From: Rhodocyclaceae bacterium UBA1310
Lineage (GTDB): Bacteria; Pseudomonadota; Gammaproteobacteria; Burkholderiales; Rhodocyclaceae
Length of the DNA: 39,222 bases
Assembly (NCBI GenBank): GCA_002307175.1
Contig: DBTS01000007.1
Span: 1 to 39,222 of the forward strand
Direction: 5' to 3'
Under the pieces are notes generated by a model. It saw only the letters and a program-made list of their open reading frames with translations, was not told where the DNA came from and ran no database searches. The translations under genes and the position numbers were made by a program. Position 1 is the stretch's first letter. The number at the start of each line of letters is the position of its first letter. Below, piece by piece: positions 1 to 8,033 of the stretch.

Positions 1-21
1 AGTAAGATCATGAACAGCTTC

Positions 22-939
22 TTACGCTGATTCTTGCGTCAGAGGTTCTGTCTGTCCTGGCTCCAGGATATGCCGGCTGTTGCGCAGGGCTTGCGCAATG
101 TGCTTGATAAACGCCTGGATGTGCGGCGTGTGGCGGAAATTTTCGTGTGTGAGTACCCATATGTCGGTGGCGATTTGCGCCGGCATCAGTTCGATCAGGG
201 TAAGCCCCGAATCGGGCTGTGCCATGTAGCAGGGGAGTACCGTGGCGCCCAGATTCAGTTGGGCCAGGGAGCGCAGGCCGACAAAGGAGTCGGTCGTCAT
301 GACCGGTACCGGTTTGCCCGCCTGTTCAGCGGCCCATTGGGATACTGCACTGCGGGTGAGCTCGCCGCCGGGCAGTAACCAGTCGTACTCGCCGAGAGGC
401 TTCTGGCCGCGGCTTTCCAGATAGTGGTGCGAGGCATACAGGCCGAAATCTGCGCGCCCGGCGCGCAAGCCCACCCAGGATTCAGGCGGATGGGCCGAGG
501 GGCGCAGGGTGACGTCTGCCTCACGCTTGTCCAGATCCAGGCGGGTATTCGTGACGATCATATCGACGTGGATGGCCGGATATCTGGCGCGAAAGCCCGC
601 CAGGATCTCAGGCATCAGGCAGTAGGCAAAGGAGTCTGTGGTGGTGAAGCGGATGTTGCCGGTGAGTGTCTGGGCGTCCGCATCGATCTGGCGTGTGGTG
701 TCGATCAGCGCGGTTTCCATCATGCTGCCGACTTCCACCAGGCGCTTGCCGGCGTCGGTCGGCTCATAACCGGTTGCCCAGCGTTCAAACAGCTGCGCTC
801 CCATGCCCTGTTCCAGCGCCTGGATGCGGCGCAATACCGTTGCGTGTGAGACTTCGAGTGCTCTTGCTGCCGCAGCAGCCGAGCCGTGGCGGGCAATGGC
901 CACCACGTAACGCAGATCGTTCCAGTCCAGCCTGTTCAT
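22..939 (-). CDS. LysR-family transcriptional regulator
   Basis: This 305-residue protein has the LysR layout. A winged helix-turn-helix fills about residues 1-60 (LDWNDLRYVVAIARHGS, then AAAARALEVSHATVLRRIQ), and a periplasmic-binding-like effector domain covers about 90-295. The ATG at 939 is preferred to a GTG at 960 because the HTH begins directly after it, as usual in the family. It is divergent from the DoxX gene at 1107, with 167 bases between them holding a dyad, so it probably regulates the DoxX/dioxygenase genes. That pairing is inference; the effector is unknown. Confidence 0.93.
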   Translation of the reverse strand: MNRLDWNDLRYVVAIARHGSAAAAARALEVSHATVLRRIQALEQGMGAQLFERWATGYEPTDAGKRLVEVGSMMETALIDTTRQIDADAQTLTGNIRFTTTDSFAYCLMPEILAGFRARYPAIHVDMIVTNTRLDLDKREADVTLRPSAHPPESWVGLRAGRADFGLYASHHYLESRGQKPLGEYDWLLPGGELTRSAVSQWAAEQAGKPVPVMTTDSFVGLRSLAQLNLGATVLPCYMAQPDSGLTLIELMPAQIATDIWVLTHENFRHTPHIQAFIKHIAQALRNSRHILEPGQTEPLTQESA

Positions 940-1024
940 TTTTGCAAATCCAGTTTGCACGCCTGGGCATTCCTTTGCAGAGGCACAGTCTTTAGCATTC
1001 GTAGCATGGAAAGCAATTAAAGCA

Positions 1025-1055
1025 CAGGTGCCAGGTGCTTGAAGTCAGGCACCTG
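1025..1055. promoter_or_regulatory. Dyad in the LysR/DoxX divergent intergenic region
   Basis: CAGGTGCC (1025-1032) is inverted as GGCACCTG (1048-1055), and a second direct copy CAGGTGC lies at 1032-1038. AGGTGC-N10-GCACCT also has the form of a LysR-type operator dyad. It sits 52 bases before the DoxX start, between divergent genes. Function as an operator is inferred from position and symmetry only. Confidence 0.45.
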
Positions 1056-1106
1056 AAAACAGCCCGCCGTGGGCGCATCCCCCAATTACTGACAGGAGTT
1101 TTCAAC

Positions 1107-1517
1107 ATGATCAACCTGAATACCGCAAAGTACAGTGCATTGTTGCTGCGCGTAAGCCTTGGCGTGATGTTTCTGGCGCATGCAGCACTTAAGGTGTTTG
1201 TCTTCACGATTCCCGGTTTTGTGGGCTATTTCGAAAGTCTTGGTCTGCCTGCCGTGTTCGCCTATGGCACGCTGGCGCTGGAAGTGTTTGGTGCTCTTGC
1301 GCTGATTCTGGGTGTGTATGCACCGTGGGTGGCTTTGCCGCTGGCTGCCGAAATGCTCGGTACTATTGTGCTGGTGCATGCCAAGGCTGGATGGTTGTTC
1401 ACCAATAAAGGCGGTGGCTGGGAATATCCCGCGTTCTGGGTGGTGGGCCTGTTGGCACTGTTCCTGATCGGCGATGGCCCTCTGGCGCTGGTGCCGACGC
1501 AGCGCAGGAAAGACTGA
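1107..1517 (+). CDS. DoxX-family membrane protein
   Basis: The 136-residue protein shows four hydrophobic segments and the DoxX-type N-terminus (ALLLRVSLGVMFLAHAALK). DoxX proteins are small inner-membrane proteins, in some cases tied to thiosulfate or redox homeostasis; the role here is unknown. The ATG at 1107 is supported by an AGGAG site at 1094-1098; in-frame codons upstream lack such a site. It is followed by a DODA-type dioxygenase on the same strand after a hairpin at 1550-1570, and a divergent LysR gene lies upstream. LysR, DoxX and a DODA-type dioxygenase are often neighbours in Proteobacteria. Confidence 0.9.
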   Translation: MINLNTAKYSALLLRVSLGVMFLAHAALKVFVFTIPGFVGYFESLGLPAVFAYGTLALEVFGALALILGVYAPWVALPLAAEMLGTIVLVHAKAGWLFTNKGGGWEYPAFWVVGLLALFLIGDGPLALVPTQRRKD

Positions 1518-1549
1518 GTTTGACGAGTTTTCCCTTGTTGCATGCGTAC

Positions 1550-1570
1550 AACCCGCCACTCTGGCGGGTT
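1550..1570 (+). terminator. Hairpin after DoxX gene
   Basis: A perfect 9-bp stem AACCCGCCA / TGGCGGGTT encloses a 3-base loop. No T-tract follows, so it may be a weak or attenuating terminator, or an RNA-stabilising hairpin between DoxX and the dioxygenase gene. Confidence 0.5.
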
Positions 1571-1649
1571 GAGCCCTTGCATCGGCGCATAATCTGAAAA
1601 TCATGGTTTGCCGGCACATAGTGTGGCGGTGGCAGAAAGGCAGTCCATC

Positions 1650-2516
1650 ATGGGTGCGTTTGATCAATCTCCCCGGCTTCCCGTCTATTTTCTTTCCCAT
1701 GGGGGTGGCCCCTGGCCATTCATGGGTGGTGAATTCCGCTCCCACTTCGACTGGCTGGAAGCCTCCCTGAGGGATATACCGCAGCAGTTGCCGGCTGTGC
1801 CGAAGGCCGTGCTGGTGATCTCTGGCCACTGGGAAGAGGACGAATTTACGATTTCGTCCGGCGAAAAGCCAGGCATGGTCTACGACTATTACGGCTTCCC
1901 GGATTATACCTACCAGATCAGCTATCCCGCTCCCGGCTCTCCGCAGCTGGCCCGGCGTGTGCAGGAACTGCTCGGGGAATCTGGCTGGGCAGCCCGGCTG
2001 GATGCCGAACGGGGGTTTGATCACGGTACTTTCAGCATGCTGCAGCCAATGTATCCGTTTGCTGACATGCCAATCGTGCAGCTCTCCCTGAAGCGCAGCT
2101 TCGATCCCGCTGAGCATCTGCGCCTGGGGGCTGCCCTGGCGCCGCTGCGTGAGGAAGGTGTGCTCATCGTTGGCAGTGGTTTCAGTTTTCACAACCTGCG
2201 CCTGATGGGGCCGGGAGGCACGGCGCCTTCGCAGGCGTTTGACGGCTGGTTGCGTGCCATTCTGTTGCAGCCCGACCCGGCGGTGCGCGACAACGCCTTG
2301 CGCCAGTGGCTGAAGGCGCCTGCTGCACGCCTTGCCCACCCACGGGAGGATCACCTGCTGCCACTGATGGTGGTTGCCGGTGCAGCCGGAAACGAAGCGG
2401 CAAGTTGCATCTACGGTGAAAAGTTCATGCATGCGGTGTATGCATCGAGCTTTGGTTTTGGTCTGCCGGGGCTGCACAACCGCTTTGACAGGCTTGCCGG
2501 TGAAGCGGTGGTCTGA
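1650..2516 (+). CDS. Class III extradiol dioxygenase, DODA/YgiD type
   Basis: This 288-residue protein belongs to the LigB-like DODA family, which opens catechol-type rings such as L-DOPA with Fe(II) or a similar metal. Family ligand motifs are visible: SHGGGP with His17, ISGHWEED with His60, and a late His in HPREDHLLPL. The DHGTF motif is also present. The ATG at 1650 has AAAGG at 1636-1640. An upstream frame opening (1608) lacks a site and adds 14 unconserved residues. It lies downstream of the DoxX and LysR genes. The true substrate is not known; ring-cleaving activity is inferred from the family. Confidence 0.92.
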   Translation: MGAFDQSPRLPVYFLSHGGGPWPFMGGEFRSHFDWLEASLRDIPQQLPAVPKAVLVISGHWEEDEFTISSGEKPGMVYDYYGFPDYTYQISYPAPGSPQLARRVQELLGESGWAARLDAERGFDHGTFSMLQPMYPFADMPIVQLSLKRSFDPAEHLRLGAALAPLREEGVLIVGSGFSFHNLRLMGPGGTAPSQAFDGWLRAILLQPDPAVRDNALRQWLKAPAARLAHPREDHLLPLMVVAGAAGNEAASCIYGEKFMHAVYASSFGFGLPGLHNRFDRLAGEAVV

Positions 2517-2625
2517 CCGCAGACGCTGCCCGAAGTGTGGATAGATGTGGCGGGATTGGTCAAAGCGCCCTGTGCGGGTTACTATCTGACTCGCACGGCG
2601 GGCGCCGATCTGGAAAAAACAAAAC

Positions 2626-2697
2626 TTTACGGCTTGTTTTTTCGGAAAACGTCCGTAAATAAGAACAAGCGCCCGTGCCGCAGGCGCCCGGGCGCCT
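2626..2697 (+). promoter_or_regulatory. Structured leader before ribA (two dyads)
   Basis: A nested hairpin occupies 2626-2659: outer arms TTTACGG / CCGTAAA and inner arms GTTTT / AAAAC. A perfect 16-bp palindrome, AGGCGCCCGGGCGCCT, follows at 2682-2697. It ends 25 bases before the ribA start. I do not recognise the conserved core of an FMN riboswitch, so the role (attenuator, operator or terminator of the upstream gene) is open. Confidence 0.4.
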
Positions 2698-2722
2698 AAA
2701 GTTGTCTATTGATCGATATACC

Positions 2723-3364
2723 ATGATGAGCGAATCCCCCCAGAATCCGCGGACGTGCGTCCGTACCGTCGTTGATGTGCCCATCGAGATTGGGCTGGAC
2801 ACAACGGTGACGGCCCAGTTCATTACCTTTGATGGCCTGCGTGATGGCCGCGAACATTTTGCCGTGCGTTTTGGCAAGCCGGGGCCGGAAGCGCCGCTGG
2901 TGCGTTTGCATTCAGAATGCCTGACCGGTGACGTGTTCGGCTCGGCGCGGTGTGATTGCGGCCCGCAGTTGCACGACGCCATCCATCGCCTCAGCCAGGT
3001 GGGTGGTTATCTGCTCTATCTGCGCCAGGAGGGGCGTGGCATCGGCCTGATCGCCAAGCTCGACGCCTATCGCCTGCAGGATCAGGGCATGGATACCTTT
3101 GCCGCAAACCGTGCGTTGGGCCATGCCGACGATGAGCGTGATTACTCGGTGGCGGCAGACATGCTTGAAGCCCTGGGTGTGGCGCAGATCAGCCTGCTCA
3201 CCAATAATCCGGACAAGCGCAAACAGCTCGAAGCTGCCGGTATCAAGGTGGCTGAAATGGTCCCGACCGGTGTTTTTCTGGGCGCCCACAATCGCCGTTA
3301 TCTTGAAGCCAAGGTCAAGCATTCCGGCCATCTTCTGGATCTGCGCAAGCCACTGGTGGCTTGA
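2723..3364 (+). CDS. ribA: GTP cyclohydrolase II
   Basis: It catalyses the first step of riboflavin synthesis, opening GTP to a diaminopyrimidine product in the cytoplasm. The 213-residue protein has the zinc-binding cysteines Cys66, Cys77 and Cys79 in SECLTGDVFGSARCDCG and the QEGRGIGL and ANRALG motifs of the family. It stands alone, without the DHBP synthase (ribB) domain often fused to it. The start is uncertain: ATG 2723 or 2726 just before SESPQNPR, with no strong Shine-Dalgarno site; an upstream ATG at 2675 would run through the palindrome and looks unlikely. Two hairpins precede it. The convergent neighbour is the YkgJ-type gene. Confidence 0.95.
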   Translation: MMSESPQNPRTCVRTVVDVPIEIGLDTTVTAQFITFDGLRDGREHFAVRFGKPGPEAPLVRLHSECLTGDVFGSARCDCGPQLHDAIHRLSQVGGYLLYLRQEGRGIGLIAKLDAYRLQDQGMDTFAANRALGHADDERDYSVAADMLEALGVAQISLLTNNPDKRKQLEAAGIKVAEMVPTGVFLGAHNRRYLEAKVKHSGHLLDLRKPLVA

Positions 3365-3432
3365 GTCTCTGTTCATGGAGCCTGGTCAATGGCGGCAGGC
3401 TTGCCTGAAAGAAGCCGTCTGAAGCCCTGGCG

Positions 3433-4221
3433 TCAGAGGCCGGCGAGCCTGATGTATTGCAGCGTATGGTCGCCTGCGCTGTCCGCCTGGATGCACTGCG
3501 CACCACATGCCCGGATAGCCTCGATGCTTGCGGGCATGTGCGCGATGAAAGTCCAGTCTTGCGGGTGGGAATCCTGCGGGCTGGTGCATTGCTCCAGCGC
3601 TGTGCATAGCGCATTCTGATCTGGCAGGTGCACCGCAAATCCTTCGTTGGCCAGCGCCGCGACGTGAATTTCCAGCGCCGCACACAGGCGCTGCAAGGGT
3701 GCAGCCTCGATAATGGCGCGTCCGCCGACGTCGGATAACAGCTGACGCAGGCCTGCATCAACATATTCTCCCTCACGTATCAGGGGTTCCCCACCGGCCT
3801 GCCAGCATTCTGGCGGGCAGCGGCGCTGCTGGGGCAGTAACTGCAGTAGCGGGTTTGGCTCGGCTGGATAGGCCCGGCACACCGAGGGGCGGCGTGGATA
3901 GATCGCGCAGCGTTTGTCTGCCTGCAGATTCGGGCAGTGATTCCCCTGAGGTGCTGCCAGTGAGACGAGCACGCGCACAGGCAAAGTGCCGGCCATTGCC
4001 GCGCATGATCTCTCCCGTTTGTATAGCGCTGGTAGGTTGTCTGGTGCCGGTTCATCGGGCCAGGGAATTGCCTGACAGAACACGGCGACGGGATTGCTAT
4101 CCCTGATCCAGGTGATGGCCTCTGCTATCGACAGGGGCAGCCACAACTCCTCACAGCATTTGCCACATTGTGTGCAGTGGAAATCAAGGTCATCGCGGGA
4201 AGCCGGTGTGCAGCGTGTCAT
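3433..4221 (-). CDS. YkgJ-family cysteine cluster protein
   Basis: The 262-residue protein carries the Zn/Fe-chelating cysteine cluster of the YkgJ (UPF0153) family: CTQCGKCCEE near residues 16-25 and later CPNLQADKRCAIY plus PSVCRAYP. The function of the family is unknown; metal-cluster binding is predicted. It is longer than typical 100-150 residue members, with a roughly 110-residue C-terminal extension without a recognised domain. It converges on ribA. No good ribosome site is seen, and a run of eight G/C pairs (4226-4233) lies just upstream of the start, which is unusual. Confidence 0.85.
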   Translation of the reverse strand: MTRCTPASRDDLDFHCTQCGKCCEELWLPLSIAEAITWIRDSNPVAVFCQAIPWPDEPAPDNLPALYKRERSCAAMAGTLPVRVLVSLAAPQGNHCPNLQADKRCAIYPRRPSVCRAYPAEPNPLLQLLPQQRRCPPECWQAGGEPLIREGEYVDAGLRQLLSDVGGRAIIEAAPLQRLCAALEIHVAALANEGFAVHLPDQNALCTALEQCTSPQDSHPQDWTFIAHMPASIEAIRACGAQCIQADSAGDHTLQYIRLAGL

Positions 4222-4719
4222 GGGCGGGGGGGGTATCGCGTAAGAATGCTGGATTCTAGCAGCCCATCACTGATCGAAAAGCCCGAAATAAAGGCATTTA
4301 TCTCACGGACCAGGGTTTTTATTTTAATGTCAAATGGATGTAAAGTAAATTCACGGGTTTTATGACGTGAAATTCTGTGTTTCTGGAAGCGCCTCTGAAA
4401 TGACAAAAATGCCAGAAAATGATGCAATTCATGAAATGCAAAACGAATAAATCGTTTTTGCTTCGTGTTGGCTGAAAAGTCTCTGTGTTCAAGCTTCCGA
4501 AAGTAGTCAGCGCAGTGCCAGACGGTAGCCTGTCTGGATATATATGCCCGCATACTCCAATCCTCTGCATGTGGTGAAACAGTTGCGAAACTGTACATGT
4601 ACCTTTGGGTAGAGTTCTGAAATACCGATATGTGATGGCACCAGTGATACTGGTCTCTGCAATTCGGAGTAAAGCTCTTCAATCGGTTCATGCGGCAGTT
4701 TCCAGAGAGGAGTCTCAAA
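4222..4719. other. Intergenic stretch, no gene supported
   Basis: About 500 bases, noticeably richer in A+T than the genes on either side. Reading frames crossing it have no recognisable domain or ribosome site. It presumably holds the promoters of the YkgJ-type gene and of the gene at 4720. Confidence 0.5.
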
Positions 4720-5385
4720 GTGAGCCGGTCTTACTATTATTTCGGGCACGATACGCTGAACATGATTCTTGTTGGCGATGGTCGTGCCACCTGGATGAAC
4801 TGGGGTTTGATGGATCACGAGGGGCCGATTATTCATCTGGATTATCTCGGCTATCCGGAAAAGCGTTATGCCTATCTCCCCGAGGATCTCCTCTCTTTAC
4901 TGTATGAGCGTTTCCTGGCGGACAACCCTGCGGGTGCCAGTCTTGTGCTCGATGAGCAATATCTCTCCATTGCACTGACTCGCCGTTCCAGAGAAGAGCT
5001 GGATGCGCTTTGCGAAGAAAAGAAGGCCCTGCAGGTGATCAATCTGCAGCAGAATGAAGAGGGTTACCCGCAGCTCAGGAAATATCTTCCCGAGCTTTTT
5101 GAGCCTGCCACGCTGGAACGCCTCGCAAAGGATCCTTGGCTCGATTATCTGGCATTGCGCCGGGCTGAAAATATCGGTGCAGAAAAAGGCGGCATCCCCT
5201 CGAACCTGCGGGTTGATCGTGCCTCGCGCTGGTCTCCGGAGTGGCGAGCGTATTGCAACAGATTGCCCCAACTCCGTGCAGCCAAAGTGCAACGCAAGGT
5301 CGCCAGGAAATCGTCGCCGAAGAATTCCTGGCGTCGTCGCCTCAAGCGTTGGTGGCGCGATCTGACCGAAAGGCGTGCAGCCTGA
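4720..5385 (+). CDS. Hypothetical protein with basic C-terminal tail
   Basis: I do not recognise this 221-residue protein. A GTG start at 4720 is chosen because a strong AGAGAGGAG site lies at 4704-4712; an in-frame ATG at 4690 lacks one. The first part (VSRSYYYFGHDTLNMILVG) looks like a beta-rich soluble domain, the middle is acidic and helical, and the last 40 residues are strongly basic with tryptophans (RRLKRWWRDLTERRAA). The tail could contact nucleic acid or membrane. No signal peptide is apparent. It stands alone between two non-coding stretches. Confidence 0.75.
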   Translation: MSRSYYYFGHDTLNMILVGDGRATWMNWGLMDHEGPIIHLDYLGYPEKRYAYLPEDLLSLLYERFLADNPAGASLVLDEQYLSIALTRRSREELDALCEEKKALQVINLQQNEEGYPQLRKYLPELFEPATLERLAKDPWLDYLALRRAENIGAEKGGIPSNLRVDRASRWSPEWRAYCNRLPQLRAAKVQRKVARKSSPKNSWRRRLKRWWRDLTERRAA

Positions 5386-5951
5386 TTTGGCGCAGCGCTC
5401 GCCCGGCCTATGTTTGTTCCGATGCGGCGATAACTGCTGGTGTGCTGCCGCTATTTTCTGGAATGCCTGCCATCAGGCTGGATTTTTGCGCCCGGATTGG
5501 CATACGGTAACTGTGCTGATGCTCTGATTTGCTTCTGGCAAGTGGTGCCACTGACAGGCACGGCGGGGCCGATCTGCGTTATTTGAGGGCAAAAACCTAT
5601 CCCCGAACGGCATTATTTCGGTTTGGTTTCTGAATCCTCGTTTGCCTATAACCACGGATATAGAAGGGAATTGTCTATCTATTTGGCATTCTGTTGATTG
5701 ATTGATAAGTTATGGTTATCAATAAGATCTGCGGGATGTATTGGAAGCTATTGTCCGGTCAGGGTAAAACAGAGCACATCAGATGCCCTCAACCCCGAAG
5801 GGGTGCGCCGATATGGCGTCTAATGGGGTATTTCAAAGCAGGGTCGGCAAGTCTCCGGGCTCGCATAACCTGCACATCGCATGGCCGGTAGAAAATATGT
5901 TGTCTGAATTCTGGGTGGAGCAGGCTACAGATAGAACTTGGGGCAAGTGGT
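5386..5951. other. Intergenic stretch with one dyad, no gene supported
   Basis: About 570 bases without a supported gene. The only clear structure is the dyad at 5701-5723, described separately. It may contain the remains of the regulatory region of the broken transporter that follows. Confidence 0.45.
5701..5723. promoter_or_regulatory. Perfect 8-bp dyad, operator-like
   Basis: ATTGATAA and TTATCAAT are perfect inverted arms separated by 7 bases. The size and A+T-rich arms resemble a repressor site. It lies about 230 bases before the broken drug transporter, where a TetR- or MarR-type operator would be plausible, but no such regulator is adjacent. Confidence 0.3.
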
Positions 5952-6505
5952 TTGGCTGGCGGCAGTGAGGTAATCATTCGGAGCAGGGGAACGAGCCAGA
6001 TCATCCTGATTCTTGGGGCATTGACGACGTTCGCGCCGTTTGCCACGGATATGTATCGGTCCAGTTTCCCGAGTATTGCGCACCGCCTGGGCTGCAGCGT
6101 GGGGCAGGTGCAGATGCAGATGCAGATGCAGATGAGCCTGTCTGCATTCTTTCTCGGATTGGCGCTCGGGCAACTTTTCTATGGCCCGCTGATAGACCGC
6201 TATGGGCGCCGCGTGCCCTTCTTGTGTGGGGTGCTGCTGTTTGCCTCCAGCTCGCTGGCCTTGCTGCTGGTGCATGATATTGGCAGCTTCGTTGCCCTGC
6301 GGTTGGTGCAGGCAGTGGGTGGCTGTGCCGGGATGCTCGTCTCAAGGGCAATCATCCAGGATCTGTTTGAGCCGCGGGAAGCTGCGCGAGCCCTGCACAA
6401 TACACTGCGTATCCGATGCTGGGCACGATATGCGCCTGTAGCGTACTGGCGGGTGTTGCCTTGCTGATAGGCGGGCGCAGTCGCCACCCCGGCGGGAAGG
6501 GATGA
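5952..6505 (+). pseudogene. Bcr/CflA-type MFS drug transporter remnant
   Basis: The N-terminal part matches the Bcr/CflA multidrug efflux family: LILGALTTFAPFATDMY, then SLSAFFLGLALGQLFYGPL with the MFS loop DRYGRR, then ALRLVQAVGGCAGMLVSRA and EPREAARALH. About 150 residues in, the family pattern stops. A different frame beginning at 6416 encodes a hydrophobic helix (MLGTICACSVLAGVALLIGG) ending with a stop at 6503-6505, as at the end of such transporters. A large internal deletion with a frameshift therefore joins the two ends of a protein normally near 400 residues. The only start in frame is a TTG at 5952. It cannot be functional as a 12-helix transporter. Confidence 0.8.
6105..6134 (+). 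repeat. Hexanucleotide tandem repeat CAGATG
   Basis: One CAGGTG followed by four perfect CAGATG units within the broken transporter, giving VQMQMQMQM before SLSAFFLG. Family members usually have only a couple of residues here, so this looks like a slipped-strand expansion in a decaying gene. Confidence 0.9.
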
Positions 6506-6621
6506 AGAATTCCGGCTTTGCACGTGGCTTGCGAAGCCCAGAAAGACAATAGATGCGGTATCGGCGTGCCTGGGGAAACCCTTTGACGGCGCACCGATAC
6601 CGGCACCAGAACTCCAAGTTC

Positions 6622-6659
6622 ACCCTGCACGCGCTATCCGGCCCTGCAGGGTTTTTTTT
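6622..6659 (+). terminator. Rho-independent terminator
   Basis: Perfect stem ACCCTGCA (6622-6629) / TGCAGGGT (6645-6652) with a 15-base loop, followed directly by a run of eight T (6652-6659). It lies 116 bases after the end of the broken transporter and probably ended its transcript. Confidence 0.75.
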
Positions 6660-6713
6660 GCCTGTATCCGTGATTTTGCGCTGCAAAACGGAAGCAGGTG
6701 CGGCCAGCGTTAT

Positions 6714-6944
6714 GTGGCTACGTATATATTGTACGCGGAGATAAGTGATGCCGCATGGCGGGCACGCTTCCTGACAGGTTTTTCAGGCTTTCTTCCATAT
6801 GTGAATGCCTGTATGGATGTGGAAGCCGGAATGGTTTACCTTGCTGCTGATGCAAAGATGCGCAAAGTGGCGCGCAAGTCGTTGCTGCATTTGATTTGTA
6901 AACAGAAGGCGCCAGAGGCGCGCAACCCGGCTTCAGGGAATTGA
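6714..6944 (+). CDS. Possible small ORF before the Sel1-like gene
   Basis: A 76-codon frame starting with GTG ends at 6944, two bases before the next gene's ATG, a spacing that would suit translational coupling. The product has no recognised domain or signal sequence, and no convincing ribosome site precedes the GTG. It may equally be leader sequence of the gene at 6946. Confidence 0.25.
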   Translation: MATYILYAEISDAAWRARFLTGFSGFLPYVNACMDVEAGMVYLAADAKMRKVARKSLLHLICKQKAPEARNPASGN

Positions 6945-6945
6945 T

Positions 6946-7770
6946 ATGATGGGTTTGAGATTACCGGGTTTGAGTGTGCTGGTATTGATGGCGGTGGCGG
7001 CACTGTGCGGGTTGCCGCTGCGTGCGGCATGGGCCCACGGGTTGATCGTCTCCTATCGCGGGGCCCAGGATCAGTATGTTCCGTGTATCTTCGTGGCGGA
7101 CGAGCTTGATGATCTTGCGCCTTCCGGCCTAAAGGCCGAGCTGGGGTGTGTGGGCCGCAACATTGTGGCCAAAGTGAAGAAGGATCATCACCCTATCGAC
7201 TTTGCCCGCCAGATTGAAGTGGGGGCGCCCACCGATCCCTACGGTGTGATGCTTTTAGCCATCGACAAGGGGCAGGTGCGCAAACGGTTGGCCGTGCGCA
7301 ATGCCGAGGCAATTGCACTTTTGCGCCGGATACTGGCCGGTTTTCCGGACATTCAGGACGGCTTCGAGCAGCGTTTTGTCCTTGCGTTGCAACCTTCGGC
7401 TGCTGGTGAGAGTGAGCCAGGGGCCGGCCCGGCCGCCGATATGTTTGGCAAGCGCGGCCCAACCCTGTCTGAAAAGCAGATCAAGACGCTTACACGCCAG
7501 GCCCATAATGGTGACGCGAATGCCGCGTTGCAGCTTGCCGAAAGTGGCCAGTTTCATCCTGATTCCGAAACCACCTGGTGGGGTATCGCAGCAGCCAATG
7601 GCAGCCCACGCGCGCAATATCGCTACGCGATGATTCTGGGCAGCATGGGGGGCGAGATCAACCTCAGGGAAGCCATTCGCTGGATGGAACAGGCGAAGAA
7701 CAATCATGCGGAAGGCGCCGACGAGGCGCTTGAAAACCTTCGCAGGCGTCTGCAGACCCTGACACCCTGA
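6946..7770 (+). CDS. Secreted Sel1-repeat-like protein
   Basis: The 274-residue protein starts with a clear signal peptide (hydrophobic LSVLVLMAVAALCGLPL, cleavage near AWAHG). The mature N-terminal part, to about residue 165, is unfamiliar and has two cysteines (VPCIFV, LGCVG) that could form a disulfide. Residues about 180-270 show two or three Sel1-like helical repeats (GDANAALQLAESG; WWGIAAANGSPRAQYRYA; AIRWMEQAKNNHAEGADEA), which usually mediate protein contacts. Two ATGs in a row (6946, 6949) follow a CAGGGA site. It is probably periplasmic; its partner is unknown. Confidence 0.82.
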   Translation: MMGLRLPGLSVLVLMAVAALCGLPLRAAWAHGLIVSYRGAQDQYVPCIFVADELDDLAPSGLKAELGCVGRNIVAKVKKDHHPIDFARQIEVGAPTDPYGVMLLAIDKGQVRKRLAVRNAEAIALLRRILAGFPDIQDGFEQRFVLALQPSAAGESEPGAGPAADMFGKRGPTLSEKQIKTLTRQAHNGDANAALQLAESGQFHPDSETTWWGIAAANGSPRAQYRYAMILGSMGGEINLREAIRWMEQAKNNHAEGADEALENLRRRLQTLTP

Positions 7771-7920
7771 TACTTTCTTGTGCCCGGTTTCGGTCTGGGG
7801 CAGGATTTTCGGCCGCCTTCTGTCGGCGCCCATCTCCAGGGGAATATGCAGTGGCCTGCGCTGCAGGCCTTGATGTGCAGGCGCCCCGTAGCTGCAAGGC
7901 ATAAGGCGCTTAACGGCGGC

Positions 7921-7935
7921 TTACACCTTGTTACG
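7921..7935 (+). promoter_or_regulatory. RstA-box-like direct repeat, first copy
   Basis: TTACA (7921-7925) and TTACG (7931-7935) repeat with a 10-base period. TACACCTTGTTACG closely fits the published RstA box TACATNTNGTTACA, an OmpR-family site. It lies about 100 bases before the histidine-rich gene at 8034. A matching block occurs before its paralogue at 8643. Confidence 0.5.
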
Positions 7936-8033
7936 AGACTCTGAAGTTTCTTTGCAGACTCCTGATGCACATTGCAGCTGTTGCCGGCGCTTGATGCCGG
8001 CTACGGATGACAATCCATGAAGGAGTATGCAAT

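Noticed and set aside
1086..2477. 463-codon minus-strand frame opposite DoxX and the dioxygenase
   Set aside because: It is the antisense of two clear genes, rich in His, Gln and Arg as expected for a shadow frame.
2580..2722. FMN riboswitch before ribA
   Set aside because: Hairpins exist, but I could not find the conserved sequence core of the RFN element.
4218..4718. Minus-strand frame of 166 codons upstream of the YkgJ-type gene
   Set aside because: No ribosome site, odd composition and no recognisable domain; it overlaps the probable promoters.
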